This document shows, piece by piece, positions 37,228-46,379 of a stretch of 64,000 bases of DNA. This DNA comes from JADJOY01 sp016713535 [NCBI: Deltaproteobacteria bacterium] (GTDB taxonomy: Bacteria > JADJOY01). A program made the translations under genes and the position numbers. A model generated the notes under the pieces. That model was not told the DNA's origin, did not search any database, and saw only the letters and a program-made list of their open reading frames with translations. The stretch covers positions 62,001 to 126,000 of the forward strand of contig JADJOY010000014.1 of assembly GCA_016713535.1 (NCBI GenBank), given 5' to 3'. Within the stretch, counting starts at the first letter, position 1, and each line of letters opens with the position of its first letter.

Positions 37228-38897
37228 ATGAACAGACTCGATCGCCCCGCCGCTGCCGCGGCCGCCGCCGCTTCGGCCGCCGCCAGCGAGCCTGGCGGCG
37301 GCCGGTGGCTGACCGCGGTGCTGCTGGTGGGATTGCTGGTGAGGATCCTCGGCATCGGCTGGGGGCTGCCCTCGGGCCTGATCCCCGGCGAACCGCCGTT
37401 CCATCCCGACGAGCTGGCGCCCTGGGACGAGGGCGGCACGCTCTACACCGCGCCCGACCCGATCACGTTCACCTGGGGTGGCGCGTTCTACTTCCGCCTC
37501 GCGTGGTTGGTGCGCGCCATCGGCGAGGGAATGCACCCCGCCAACGCGATCGCCGCGACGGTGTTCACCATCACCTGGCTGCGGCTGATCAACGTCGCGG
37601 TCGGGGTGGCGAGCGGTTACGCGATCTACCGCGCTGGCGCGCTGGTGCTCGGCCGCCGCGCGGGGTTGCTCGCCGCGTTCCTGTTCCTGACCTTCCCCGC
37701 ACACGTCCTCGAGTGCCACTACGCACGGCCCGACGTGGTGCAGCTCGGGTTCACCTGCGCCGTGGCGTGGTGCGCGGCCGCGCTCGCGACCCGGCGCGTG
37801 GCGAGCGCCGTGCGCACGAGCATCCTCGGCGGCGTGCTCGCCGGCCTCGCGATCGCGACGATGTTGTGGGGGGTGCTGGCGCTGGTGGCGCTCGCCGCCG
37901 CGGTGATGGTGGCCGAGTGGGGCGGCCGCCTCGACGCGCGCTACGTCCGGCGAGTGGCCGGGATCGGGGTCGCGATCGCGGTCGCCGCCTTCGTGGGCTA
38001 CCTGCTCGGAAGCGTCCGAGACCTTCGTGTTCTGGGACATGTTCCTGAATGGCCGAAAGCGCGCCGCGATGATGCACGGCGCGAGCAGCTACCACGCGCC
38101 GCTCGGGCTGCTCTTCGGCACCGCCCTCTACGCCTTCGGCAGCGGCGGGGCGCTCGCGGGTTACGTCGGCGCGGTGGGGATCGCGGCGCGGAGCCGCAGC
38201 CGCGCGGCGGGCTGGATCGCGGTGGCGCCGCTCGTCGCCGGTGTCGTGCTGCTCGGCATGCTCGAGGGCAACATGATGCGCTACGTGCTGTTCCTGGCGC
38301 CTTGGCTCGCGCTCCTCGGCGCGTTCGCGATCGAGGGGGCGATCGAGCTCGTGGCGCGACGCGCCGGTGGTGCGGCGGGCGTCGTCCGCGCCGTGGCCTG
38401 CGTGTTCGTCGTCCTCGCTGCGCTGCAGGTGCCGCTCGCCTACGTCCTCGGCATGCACCTCGTCGAGGACGCGCTACCGGACCGGGCGGTGGGTCGCACG
38501 CCAGGCGGTGGGCGGTGCCACGGTCGGCATCACCCCCGGCTTCTACGGGGACTGGACCTACATCGCGCGGTTCCCCGAGGGACCGGCGGGCGGCACGCTC
38601 ACCGTCGACGAGCTTCGGCTTCGCTCCAACTTCGATGCCTCCGGTTACCTCGGGCGCGGCCTCGATTTCATCACCCTGAGCGACGCCACCGCGGGCGGGG
38701 TGAGCGGCGACACCGCGCCCACCTTCGTCCGTGAGCTGACCAGGGGCGATCGCTACCGCGCGGTCGCGACGTTCGGTCCACCGTGGGAGCCGCTCTGCCT
38801 GCCCCGCCAACTCGGCGCCGAGCGGCCCGGCGACCTCCTCTACGTCCGCCAGACGTTCACCGTGTACGAGCGCGTGGCTCGAGCGACGTCGGGCTGA
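37228..38897 (+). pseudogene. Polytopic glycosyltransferase-like (GT39/ArnT type) membrane protein, two frame breaks
   Basis: From ATG 37228 the first frame encodes a membrane protein with the acidic first-loop region PGEPPFHPDELAPWDEGG and six or so helices typical of dolichyl-phosphate-mannose or ArnT-like transferases (LRLINVAVGVASGYAIYRAG; LLAAFLFLTFPAHVLECHYA RPD). Near 38010 it shifts to a second frame (ASETFVFWDMFLNGRKRAAM, SSYHAPLGLLFGTALYAFGS, further helices). Near 38482 it shifts to a third (WVARQAVGGATVGITPGFYG, a soluble C-terminal domain ending VYERVARATSG). Joined, this gives about 555 residues, a normal length for the family. Two independent one-base breaks in a well-preserved protein point to sequence errors. 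It would move a sugar from a lipid carrier across the membrane face. Confidence 0.72.
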
Positions 38898-38920
38898 CGC
38901 CAGGCCGTCCGGCCTCGCGG

Positions 38921-39000
38921 TGCCCCTACGGGCTGCGGCGCGCGTGACCTGACTCGGCGTGGCGCCGGTTCGTCGTAGGGGTGGGGTTCATCCCCGCCGG
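38921..39000. repeat. Degenerate REP-like palindromes in the spacer before the radical SAM genes
   Basis: CCCCTACG (38923-38930) and CGTAGGGG form an inverted pair about 45 nt apart, each carrying the CTAC/GTAG tetranucleotide, followed by GGGGTTCATCCCC (38983-38995). This resembles the REP-like palindromes near 49 kb but is more degraded. Confidence 0.35.
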
Positions 39001-39067
39001 GAGCGGGCGGGAGCGTACCGAGGAGCGGACTCGCAGGGGCCGCTCGCACGGGTCGGCGGCCGTTTGC

Positions 39068-39097
39068 TTGACTCCCGTTTTTTGCGGGCCATACCCT
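39068..39097 (+). promoter_or_regulatory. Candidate sigma-70 promoter for the radical SAM genes
   Basis: TTGACT (39068-39073), an 18-bp spacer containing CCCGTTTTTTGCGGG, and TACCCT (39092-39097). The T-run hairpin in the spacer is unusual and might itself be a terminator for the gene upstream. It lies about 80 nt before the GTG at 39180. Confidence 0.45.
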
Positions 39098-39179
39098 AGC
39101 CCTCGTCGTCGGTCGCCCGTTCCCTTCCTGACGCGATCCCCCCGCGCTCACGGGCCCGCGGCTCGACACAAGTGGCTTC

Positions 39180-40589
39180 GTGACCAGCGCGTCGCACCTC
39201 GCGTCCAACCCGCCCCCTGCTCGCCGCGCGGCGTCGTTCACGCCGCCCGCGTCGCTGTCGTTCAAGCCCGGCACGGTCTTCGAAGTCCGGCCGATCGCCG
39301 AGCCCGCGCACGATCGTCACTTCGACGCGCTCGTCGAGCAAACCCGCAGCGTATGCCCGAGCTGCAAGCGCATCCTCGACGCCGAGCTGGTCACGCGCGG
39401 CGACGATCTCTACATGCGCAAGCGCTGCCCCGAGCACGGTGCCTTCGATCTCTTCTTCTCGCGCGACCAGCGCTTCGTTCGCGAGGTCCGCAACCTCACC
39501 ACGCCGCCTGCCGATGCGCGCCTCCGCAAGGACCGCTTCGAGCACTTCGACGGTCTGCGCTCGCTGCTCATCGACATCACCGACGCCTGCAACATGGCGT
39601 GCCCCAACTGCATCACCGACTCGCGCGCACGGCCCACCCGTGAGCCCGACACCGCGGTGCTGCTCGAGAAGCTCCGTGCCATCCCCGGGCGCAAGCCGAT
39701 CGTCTACCTGATCGGCGGCGAGCCGACGTTGCGGAAGGACCTGGTGCCGTTCCTCGCGACGCTCGTCCGCGAGGGCTTCATCGTCAAGCTCGAGACCAAC
39801 GGCATCCGCCTGGTCGACGAGCACTATTGCCGCGAGCTCAAGGACGCGGGGCTCGAGGTGGGTGTACCTGCAGTGGGACAGCCTGCACGAGCCCACCCTC
39901 GAGAAGCTGCGCGCGCGGCCGATGCTCGACGTGCGCTGCCGTGCCCTCGAGAACTGCATCCGCTTCGGCTTCAAGGTGCTGCTCGCGTGCATGATCGAGA
40001 AGGACGAGAACGACGACCAGGTCGGCGAGCTGCTCGCGTTCGCGCGCGCCACACCGCAGGTGTCGACGATCTCGCTCCTGCCGTCGTCACGCCAGGGGCG
40101 AAACGAGCTCACCGACGAGCCGGCGAAGATCGGCGTCGTCGACGTGATCAAGCGCATCGAGCGCGGACCGCCGGCCAGATCGCCAAGCGCGACTTCCTGT
40201 GGTTCCTGCGCGCGCTGCGGCTCGTGCACCGCCTCACCGGCAACCCCGACTACAAGCCGCGCTCGTGCCTGCTTCACCTCGCCTACTATCACGACGGCGA
40301 AGCCCTCGTGCCGCTCAACCGGCTCCTGAATCCGCTCACGCTGCTACGCCACTGGCGCGCGGTGCCGCGCCTCTGGCCGCTGATCACCAACCTCGGTCGC
40401 ATCGACCGCACGCCCTATCTGCCGCACCTCTCGTTCGTGGTCGTCGAGGCGCTCCTCGATCGCCAGACCATGGACTTCCGCGAGGCCTCGAACTGCGACA
40501 AGGCCTACCTCACCGAAGAGGGTTACTCGCTGCTCTGCAGCTACAATGCGCTGGAGCGTGGGGTCACCGATCCCGTGCTGCCCGCCTGA
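39180..40589 (+). pseudogene. COG1964-type radical SAM enzyme, two compensating frame breaks
   Basis: GTG start at 39180. The N-terminal part has a zinc or iron-binding pair C59-x2-C62 with the partner motif KRCPEHG (C83), then the radical SAM cluster C137-x3-C141-x2-C144 (DACNMACPNC) and the SAM-binding LIGGEPTLRKDLVPFLATLV plus LETNGIRLVDEHY. Near 39860 the frame slips by one base. The next 300 nt continue in another frame (GVYLQWDSLHEPTLEKLRAR, ENCIRFGFKVLLACMIEKDE, STISLLPSSRQGRNEL) before returning near 40172 (QIAKRDFLWFLRALRLVHRL) to the stop at 40589. The CPxC...CPEHG entry, GGEPTLR and YLQWD order are those of COG1964, which to my knowledge includes the archaeal tetraether synthase Tes. 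The natural protein is about 470 residues. Confidence 0.75.
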
Positions 40590-40595
40590 GACTTC

Positions 40596-42125
40596 ATGCG
40601 CGTCGTCTTCGTCTACCCGGCCTTCGAGAACCTCGGCATCGAGTACCTCTCGGCCATGGCGCGGGCCGCCGGTCACTCGACCGCGCTCGCCTTCGATCCC
40701 TGCCTCTTCGACGACCAGTTCACCGACCTGCCGCTGATCGCGCCGTTCTTCGACCGCGGCGCGCAGGTGGTCCAGCAGGTCGTCGACCTGAAGCCGGAGA
40801 TCGTGTGCTTCTCGCTGGTGAGCGACCGCTACTGGTGGTTCCAGGCGCGGGCCGCCGCGATCAAGAAGCTCCTGCCCGGCGTGCCGATCGTCGCTGGCGG
40901 CATCCACGTCACGAGCGTGCCGGAGGTGGTGCTCGAGCAGCCGTTCTGCGACTTCGTGGTGACGGGAGAAGGGGAAGAGGCGTTCATCGAGCTCCTCGAC
41001 TGCCTGGAGCGCGACCGCGACTACGCGCGAGTTCGCAACCTGGGCTACGAGCGCAACGGCTCGGCGCACCTGAACCCCAAGCGCCCGCTCATCGACGACC
41101 TCGACGTGCTGCCGTTCCCCGACAAGGAGCTCTATCGGGACACGTCGGTGTCGAGCCGCGACCTCTACACGATCATGGCGTCGCGCGGCTGTCCGCTGCG
41201 CTGCACGTTCTGCAACAACAACGTCTACCACCGCGAGTACAAGGGGCAGAGCTGGAGCCGCACCCGCAGCGTCGACAGCGTGATGGCCGAGCTCAGGCAC
41301 GCGGTGGCGCGCTACGAGCCGGTCGAGATCAACTTCTACGACGAGATCTTCGCGCTCAAGGACTCGTGGCTCGAGGAGTTCACGCACCGCTACAAGCGTG
41401 AGATCGCGCTGCCCTTCATGGCGTGCCTGTACCCCGGCTTCCTGCAGGATCACCGCATCGCGATGCTCGCCGAGGCGGGCTGCGTGAAGGTGGACATCGG
41501 CGTCCAGGCGGTGAACGAGGAGATGCGCCGCGAGATCATGCTGCGCAAGGACACCAACGAGGAGATCGCGCGCGGCATCCGCTCGCTCAAGCACCACGGC
41601 ATCACCGTCGCCGCCGAGAACATCGTCTCGACGCCCGGCGAGCGCGAGAACCACCTCGTCGAGATGGCGCGCTTCTACAACGAGCTGCGCCCCGACATCC
41701 TCAAGTTCTACTGGCTCAAGTACTACCCGAAGACCGAGATGGTCGACGTGGCGCACCGCCTCGGCCACATCGACGACGACACCCGCGACCGCTTCCACCG
41801 TGGCGAGGGCGGCAAGTCGATCGCCACCGGCGGCAGCCTGCCGAGCGCGGACGCGCGGAAGTTCTACACCCTGTTCGTGCTGCTACCGTTCCTGAGCCAG
41901 CGCACCGTCACCGCGATCCTCGACAGGCGCCTCTATCGCTTCCTGCCCAACCTGTGGTTCCCGCGGGTCTCGTACCTGATCCTGCGCTGGCTCAACAAGA
42001 AGAAAGATCACCGCTCCGAGGCGATCCTCCACCGCTACACCAAGCACTACCGGCACTACGTGGGCGAGTGGCTCGGCGAGCGGCTGCTGTGGCCGATCCG
42101 CCGCCGCGCGCCGCTGCCGGCCTGA
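40596..42125 (+). CDS. B12-binding-domain radical SAM enzyme
   Basis: 509 residues from ATG 40596, only 6 nt after the preceding radical SAM gene, so surely co-transcribed. Residues 1-140 form a cobalamin-binding-like Rossmann domain (MRVVFVYPAFENLGIEYLSA ... VPIVAGGIHVTSVPEVVLEQ). The radical SAM core follows with C199-x3-C203-x2-C206 (SRGCPLRCTFC), VEINFYDEIFAL, CVKVDIGVQAVNEEMRREIM and the ITVAAENIVSTPGERENHLV segment. The C-terminal 120 residues are hydrophobic and basic (LFVLLPFLSQRTVTAILDRR; LWFPRVSYLILRWLNKKKDH), suggesting membrane association. Family chemistry includes methylation or C-C bond formation at unactivated carbons; the substrate is unknown but a lipid is plausible given the neighbours. 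Confidence 0.9.
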   Translation: MRVVFVYPAFENLGIEYLSAMARAAGHSTALAFDPCLFDDQFTDLPLIAPFFDRGAQVVQQVVDLKPEIVCFSLVSDRYWWFQARAAAIKKLLPGVPIVAGGIHVTSVPEVVLEQPFCDFVVTGEGEEAFIELLDCLERDRDYARVRNLGYERNGSAHLNPKRPLIDDLDVLPFPDKELYRDTSVSSRDLYTIMASRGCPLRCTFCNNNVYHREYKGQSWSRTRSVDSVMAELRHAVARYEPVEINFYDEIFALKDSWLEEFTHRYKREIALPFMACLYPGFLQDHRIAMLAEAGCVKVDIGVQAVNEEMRREIMLRKDTNEEIARGIRSLKHHGITVAAENIVSTPGERENHLVEMARFYNELRPDILKFYWLKYYPKTEMVDVAHRLGHIDDDTRDRFHRGEGGKSIATGGSLPSADARKFYTLFVLLPFLSQRTVTAILDRRLYRFLPNLWFPRVSYLILRWLNKKKDHRSEAILHRYTKHYRHYVGEWLGERLLWPIRRRAPLPA

Positions 42126-42149
42126 GCGGTCGCGCCCCGGATCGACCGC

Positions 42150-42270
42150 GACCGGAGGCGCACGCGCCGCGTGCCCGCCGATACGCGACGGCGCCTGCAT
42201 CGACCGTCTCGCGGATCCCGGTGCGATCGGATCGATCCTGGTCTGGAGCGCCCGCCGCCGGCCGGCCGCA
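42150..42270 (+). repeat. Dispersed two-hairpin intergenic element, copy 4
   Basis: Starts about 25 nt after the radical SAM stop. Hairpin 1 is GCACGC-GCC-GCGTGC (42160-42174) followed by CCGATACG; then a CGATC middle and the lead-in GGTCTGGAG with a weaker second hairpin (GCCCGCCGCCGGCCGGCC, near 42250-42270). Confidence 0.6.
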
Positions 42271-42365
42271 GGCCGTGAGCAGGCTCGCGACCGCGAGTTG
42301 ATCCTCGGCCTGCTAAGCTCGGCGCGCGCCGTCCCCGGGGGGGCGGCGGACCGAGGAGGGGAACC

Positions 42366-43388
42366 TTGGAGCTTCGAATCGACGACGCCGGGACGATGTT
42401 CACCGAGCTCGAGCTCGGCATGTCGCACACCGGCCGCAACAACCTCGCCGAGACCCCGCTGCTCAAGGTGGTCGGCGACCTGCGCTGGCTGCACATGGCG
42501 CGGCTCACGGGCGTGGACAGCCGCGACGTCAAGGACGACCAGCTCAACCGGCTCTACGCGACGTTCTTCTACGTGGACGTGGTCTTCCCCGAGCGCACGC
42601 CGATGGCGCACTTCGGTGAGAACGACCACTTCACGCTGGTCAACACCATCCAGAGTGTCGAGAACAACTCGATGCTCGACGGCTACCACTTCCTCTACCC
42701 GGCGGAGTGGCCGGACGAGAAGAAGGTCGCGCTGCCGGACGGCGCCTCGGCGGTGAAGCTCGGCATCCCCTACGTGCGCACCTCGAACACCTTCGTGCTC
42801 ATGTTCCAGGGCGCGAGCTGGCTCAAGAAGGGCGTGCCCGCGCACCCCGGCATGTCGAAGCTGCCGCGCGCCAAGGAGTTCTTCGACTCCTACACGATGA
42901 TGATGAACGCCCACGAGAACAGGCGCTTCAAGGTGCCGCCCAAGACCTACAGCCCGCTCAACGACGAGCGCATGCACACCACCTACCAGCCGCTACCGGA
43001 TCGCGACCTGAACGGGGTGGGGCTGCTCTACTTCGCCAACTACCCGACGATCCTCGACCTCGCCGAGCGCGAGCTCCTCTCGAGCAAGACCCGCATCAAG
43101 CTCGACCACCACCTCCTCGACCTGCGCACCGTGGTGCGCAGGCAGAGCGCTTACCTTTCGAACGTGACCCCCGACGACTCGGTGGACGTCTACCTCGACG
43201 CGTGGATCGAGAACCCGTGGCTCCGGGTCGCACGCGGCCCGTCGAACCCGATCCGGCTCTTCCTGAACTTCGAGATGTACCGGCGCTCGGACCGCCGCAA
43301 GATGATGGTGTCGACGGTCGAGAAGGTGATCTTCGGCAAGTCGCTCGAGGACGCCGGCCTGATGGACGAGCTCAAGAGCCTCGCGTGA
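42366..43388 (+). CDS. LnmK-like double-hotdog biosynthetic protein (Pnap_2097-type)
   Basis: 340 residues from a TTG at 42366, supported by AGGAGG about 7 nt upstream. The N-terminal half carries the pattern GMSHTGRNNLAETPLLKVVG-DLRW, close to the start of LnmK-type proteins (bifunctional acyltransferase/decarboxylase of leinamycin synthesis) and of the 'probable biosynthetic protein, Pnap_2097' family. FFYVDVVFPERTPMAHFGEN follows. A second hotdog-like unit is seen from about 215 (LNGVGLLYFANYPTILDLAE). Family proteins are double-hotdog enzymes acting on ACP-bound acyl groups. The call rests on the N-terminal motif and two-domain length; no ACP or ketosynthase is in the window. It could act on an acyl chain connected with the adjacent radical SAM enzymes. 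Confidence 0.7.
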   Translation: MELRIDDAGTMFTELELGMSHTGRNNLAETPLLKVVGDLRWLHMARLTGVDSRDVKDDQLNRLYATFFYVDVVFPERTPMAHFGENDHFTLVNTIQSVENNSMLDGYHFLYPAEWPDEKKVALPDGASAVKLGIPYVRTSNTFVLMFQGASWLKKGVPAHPGMSKLPRAKEFFDSYTMMMNAHENRRFKVPPKTYSPLNDERMHTTYQPLPDRDLNGVGLLYFANYPTILDLAERELLSSKTRIKLDHHLLDLRTVVRRQSAYLSNVTPDDSVDVYLDAWIENPWLRVARGPSNPIRLFLNFEMYRRSDRRKMMVSTVEKVIFGKSLEDAGLMDELKSLA

Positions 43389-43449
43389 CGCCCGGGCGGA
43401 TGCGCGCCCCGCGGCCGGGACGGCGGGACGCGCGGCGGATCGGGTGGGC

Positions 43450-44592
43450 ATGGTCGATCGCCAGCACGTCTTCTTGATCCCGGGCTTCTTCGGGTTCACG
43501 AGCTTCGGCGAGCTCTCGTACTTCGCGCACGTGCGCCGCGCCCTGGAGGGCGAGGCCGCGCGCGCCGGTTTGAAGGTCGCGATCCACGACGTGGCGGTCC
43601 CCCCGACCGCGTCGATCCGGGCGCGCGCCCGCGCGCTCCTCGCGGCGGTCGCGAAGGTCGGGGGAACGGCGGCGCCGATCCACCTGATCGGTCACTCGAC
43701 CGGCGGTCTCGACGCGCGGCTGCTGGTGAGCCCGGGCGTGTCCCTCGGTGATGGGGGCGAGGGCGTCGACCCGGGCGAGCTCGAGCGCGTCGCGGCGCGG
43801 GTCCGCACCGTGCTCACGGTGGCGACGCCCCATCGCGGCACGCCGGCCGCGACGTTCTTCCGCACGATCTTCGGACGCCAGCTCCTGAGGGTGCTCTCGC
43901 TCGCCACGATCGTGGTCCTGAGCGCCGGGCCGCTGCCGGTCGCCGCGCTCGCGACCCTGGCTCGCATCACCAGGCGCCTCGACCGCGAGCTCGGGCTCGC
44001 GGGGGGCCTGCTGCACGCCCTCGAAGAGCAGGTGCTGCGCGACTTCACGCCGGTGCGGCGCGGCGAGCTGGTCGCGTTCCTCGAGCAGGTCGGCGCCGAG
44101 AGTGCGCTCGTCACCCAGCTCGCCCCCGAGGGGATCGACCTCCTGAACGCGGGGATCGGCGAGCGCGAGGGCGTGCGCTACGGCTCGATCGTCTGCTGCG
44201 CGCGCCGCCCCGGGCTCGGCGCGCTGCTGCGCGTCGGACCGAGCCCGACCGCGCTCGCCTCGCACGCCGTGTTCGCGGCGCTCCACCGGATCGCGGGGCG
44301 CGCTCAGGGCCTCACGCCCGACCTCTTCGAGCCCGCGCAGCTCGCTGCGTTGCGCGTCGGCTTCGGTGCCGTGCCGCGCCCCAGCGACAACGACGGGGTG
44401 GTGCCGACGCTGTCACAGCCGTGGGGAAGGGTGATCGCGGCGGTGTGGGCCGACCATCTCGACATCCTCGGCCACTTCGACGCCGAGCGGCTCGTGCCGC
44501 CGCACCACGACTGGCTGTCGAGTGGAACCCGCTTCGGGCCGCGCCCGTTCGACGAGGCCTGGCGCCGCGCATTCGGCTTCCTGGCGATCTGA
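43450..44592 (+). CDS. Lipase-like alpha/beta hydrolase
   Basis: 380 residues from ATG 43450; a GTG two codons upstream is an alternative. The N-terminus VFLIPGFFGFTSFGELSYFA is the oxyanion strand of triacylglycerol-lipase-like hydrolases. The nucleophile elbow is GHSTGG with S83, and TVATPHRGTPAATFFRTI follows as in bacterial lipases. Late segments NDGVVPTLSQPWG (acid) and ADHLDILGHFD (His) complete the triad. A hydrophobic lid (LSLATIVVLSAGPLPVAALA) sits at about 145-170. No signal peptide. It follows the LnmK-like gene by 61 nt on the same strand, so it may share its transcript. Terminated by a strong bidirectional hairpin. Confidence 0.87.
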   Translation: MVDRQHVFLIPGFFGFTSFGELSYFAHVRRALEGEAARAGLKVAIHDVAVPPTASIRARARALLAAVAKVGGTAAPIHLIGHSTGGLDARLLVSPGVSLGDGGEGVDPGELERVAARVRTVLTVATPHRGTPAATFFRTIFGRQLLRVLSLATIVVLSAGPLPVAALATLARITRRLDRELGLAGGLLHALEEQVLRDFTPVRRGELVAFLEQVGAESALVTQLAPEGIDLLNAGIGEREGVRYGSIVCCARRPGLGALLRVGPSPTALASHAVFAALHRIAGRAQGLTPDLFEPAQLAALRVGFGAVPRPSDNDGVVPTLSQPWGRVIAAVWADHLDILGHFDAERLVPPHHDWLSSGTRFGPRPFDEAWRRAFGFLAI

Positions 44593-44687
44593 ACCGCAAC
44601 GTCGAGCGCTGGGTCGGTGTCGGAGCACCGACGCTCCACACGAAGTTTCGTGGCGCGGGGGGCGCCGTCCCCGCGCCGGAGAAGGAA

Positions 44688-44717
44688 CGGGCCGGAGACC
44701 CCGAGGTCCCCGGCCCG
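44688..44717. terminator. Bidirectional hairpin between lipase and subtilisin genes
   Basis: CGGGCCGG-A-GACC, loop CCGA, GGTC-C-CCGGCCCG: a 12-bp stem with one A/C mismatch, midway between two convergent stops (44592 and 44745). The strongest terminator-like hairpin in the window. Confidence 0.65.
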
Positions 44718-44744
44718 TCGCGTGTCCGCGCGAGTGCGGCTGGT

Positions 44745-46379
44745 TCAGCCGTTCCGGCGCTTCCGCCACCCGAGCGCGAGCAGCGCCGCCGGGGCGAGGA
44801 GCAGGCCGATGTCCATGGTGCCGAGACCCCGACCGCCACGGCCGATCGTGCCTCGGCAGCCACCGCTGCCGTTGCACAGATCGTCGACCGCGGCCGGTGC
44901 CTGCACCAGGCCGGCGCCGAAGTAGTCGTCACGGCCCGCGTCGCCGAGGTCCTGGGCCGTCGTGGTCAGCGAGCTGCGCACCGCGCTCGGCGTGGCCTTG
45001 GTGCCACCGCACGAGTAGAGCAGCGCGGCCACGCCCGCGACGTGCGGCGTCGCCATCGACGTGCCGCTGAGCTTCGCGTAGTCGCTGACGTTCACCGCCA
45101 CCGCGCCGGACACGCCGTCACCGAGTGCCTGGGCCGCGTCGCCGTCCTCCTGCGACAGCGACACCACCACCAGCGGCGTGGTGCCGTTGATCGTGGCGCT
45201 GAAGTTGCCCGAGACGTTGTTCGAGATGATCACGCCCGCGGCGCCCAGCGACGTCGCGTAGGCGACCTTGTCCGCGAACGAGGTCGTGCCGCGGCGGATG
45301 TGGGCGATGTTGCCGGCGACCGCGGCCGGGCAGGTGTTGCCGGCGGTGCCATCGCCGATGCCGCAGTAGTACACCAGGCCGGGGATCGCACCCACCGCCG
45401 TGCCGTCGATGGGGTTCGCGAGGAAGTTGCTGGCGCCGACGCTCGCACCCGCGACCCGGCCGGTACCGAGCGGGACCGTCGAGAGGGTGTCCACGCCAGG
45501 GCCGGAGATGTCGATCGTCGGGCCGTATTGCGAGAAGCTGGCGTGCGCGAGGGTGGCGTCGACCGCCGCCACCGAGATCGCGTTCGGGTACGCCGCCGGG
45601 TAGCTCTTGCTGTCGTCGCCCGCGTTGCCGGCCGCAGCGATCACCGTCACGCCCGCCGCGACCGCCGCGTCCACCGACGCCTTGAGCACCGCCGAGGGGA
45701 GCGGTCCGCCGAGGCTCATGCTGATGACGTTGGCGCCGTTCGCCACCGCCCAGTCGATGCCCGCCGCGATGCCGCTGGTCGGACCGCTGCCCGCGTCCGA
45801 GAGTACCTTGCCGATCATCAGGTCGGCCTCGGGGGCCACGCCGACGACACCGAAGTCGTTGTCGAGGGCCGCGACCGTGCCGGAGGTGTGCGTGCCGTGG
45901 CCGTTGCCATCGGCGACCGTCTCACCCGCGATGAACGAGGTGGTGAGGATCACGTTGCCGTGGTCCGGGTGGGCGAGGTCGATGCCGGTGTCGAGCACCG
46001 CCACCTTGGCGCCGGCGCCCTTGGTGGTCGCCCACGCCGCCTGCGCGCCGACCAGGTCGATGCCGTACGGCGTCTCCTGCGTGCCGCCGCCCATCGCGTA
46101 GTAGACCTGGTCCTCTTCGACCGAGAGCAGGCCGGACGCGCGGCCCTGGAGCGCGCTCGCTTCGTCCGCGCTCAGCTCCGCCGCGAAGGCCGGGATGAGC
46201 TTGTAGTCGCGCTTGAGCTTGGCGCCGACCTGGCCTACCAGCGCCTGCTTGTGAGCCGCGTTGTCGAACAGGAACAGGTAGGTCTTCGAGGCCGAAGCGG
46301 CCTGCGCCGAGCCGGCCGCGCTCAGCGACATGGCGAGCGCTACCCCTAGCGCCAGCCCGCGTTCCTTGCGATGCACCAT
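44745..46379 (-). CDS. Secreted subtilisin-family (S8) serine protease with PA insert and C-terminal anchor
   Basis: 544 residues from ATG 46379, with GGGAGGGG 8 nt upstream. Signal peptide 1-28 (LALGVALAMSLSAAGSAQAA), I9-type inhibitor propeptide about 30-95, then the S8 domain with D130 (VAVLDTGIDLAH), H161 (GNGHGTHTSG) and S441 (SGTSMATPHVAG). Between His and Ser a PA-like insert (about 320-415, LVYYCGIGDGTAGNTCPAAV; AGVIISNN) is present, as in some large subtilisins. The C-terminus is Gly-rich and ends in a hydrophobic helix plus basic tail (DIGLLLAPAALLALGWRKRR), a tripartite layout like GlyGly-CTERM/MYXO-CTERM sorting signals. Predicted exported and transiently membrane-anchored. A candidate promoter lies at 46513-46542. 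Confidence 0.93.
   Translation of the reverse strand: MVHRKERGLALGVALAMSLSAAGSAQAASASKTYLFLFDNAAHKQALVGQVGAKLKRDYKLIPAFAAELSADEASALQGRASGLLSVEEDQVYYAMGGGTQETPYGIDLVGAQAAWATTKGAGAKVAVLDTGIDLAHPDHGNVILTTSFIAGETVADGNGHGTHTSGTVAALDNDFGVVGVAPEADLMIGKVLSDAGSGPTSGIAAGIDWAVANGANVISMSLGGPLPSAVLKASVDAAVAAGVTVIAAAGNAGDDSKSYPAAYPNAISVAAVDATLAHASFSQYGPTIDISGPGVDTLSTVPLGTGRVAGASVGASNFLANPIDGTAVGAIPGLVYYCGIGDGTAGNTCPAAVAGNIAHIRRGTTSFADKVAYATSLGAAGVIISNNVSGNFSATINGTTPLVVVSLSQEDGDAAQALGDGVSGAVAVNVSDYAKLSGTSMATPHVAGVAALLYSCGGTKATPSAVRSSLTTTAQDLGDAGRDDYFGAGLVQAPAAVDDLCNGSGGCRGTIGRGGRGLGTMDIGLLLAPAALLALGWRKRRNG

Noticed and set aside
39074-39091. CCCGTTTTTTGCGGG as an intrinsic terminator
   Set aside because: The T-run is in the loop, not after the stem, and it sits in the spacer of a plausible promoter; kept only as a remark.
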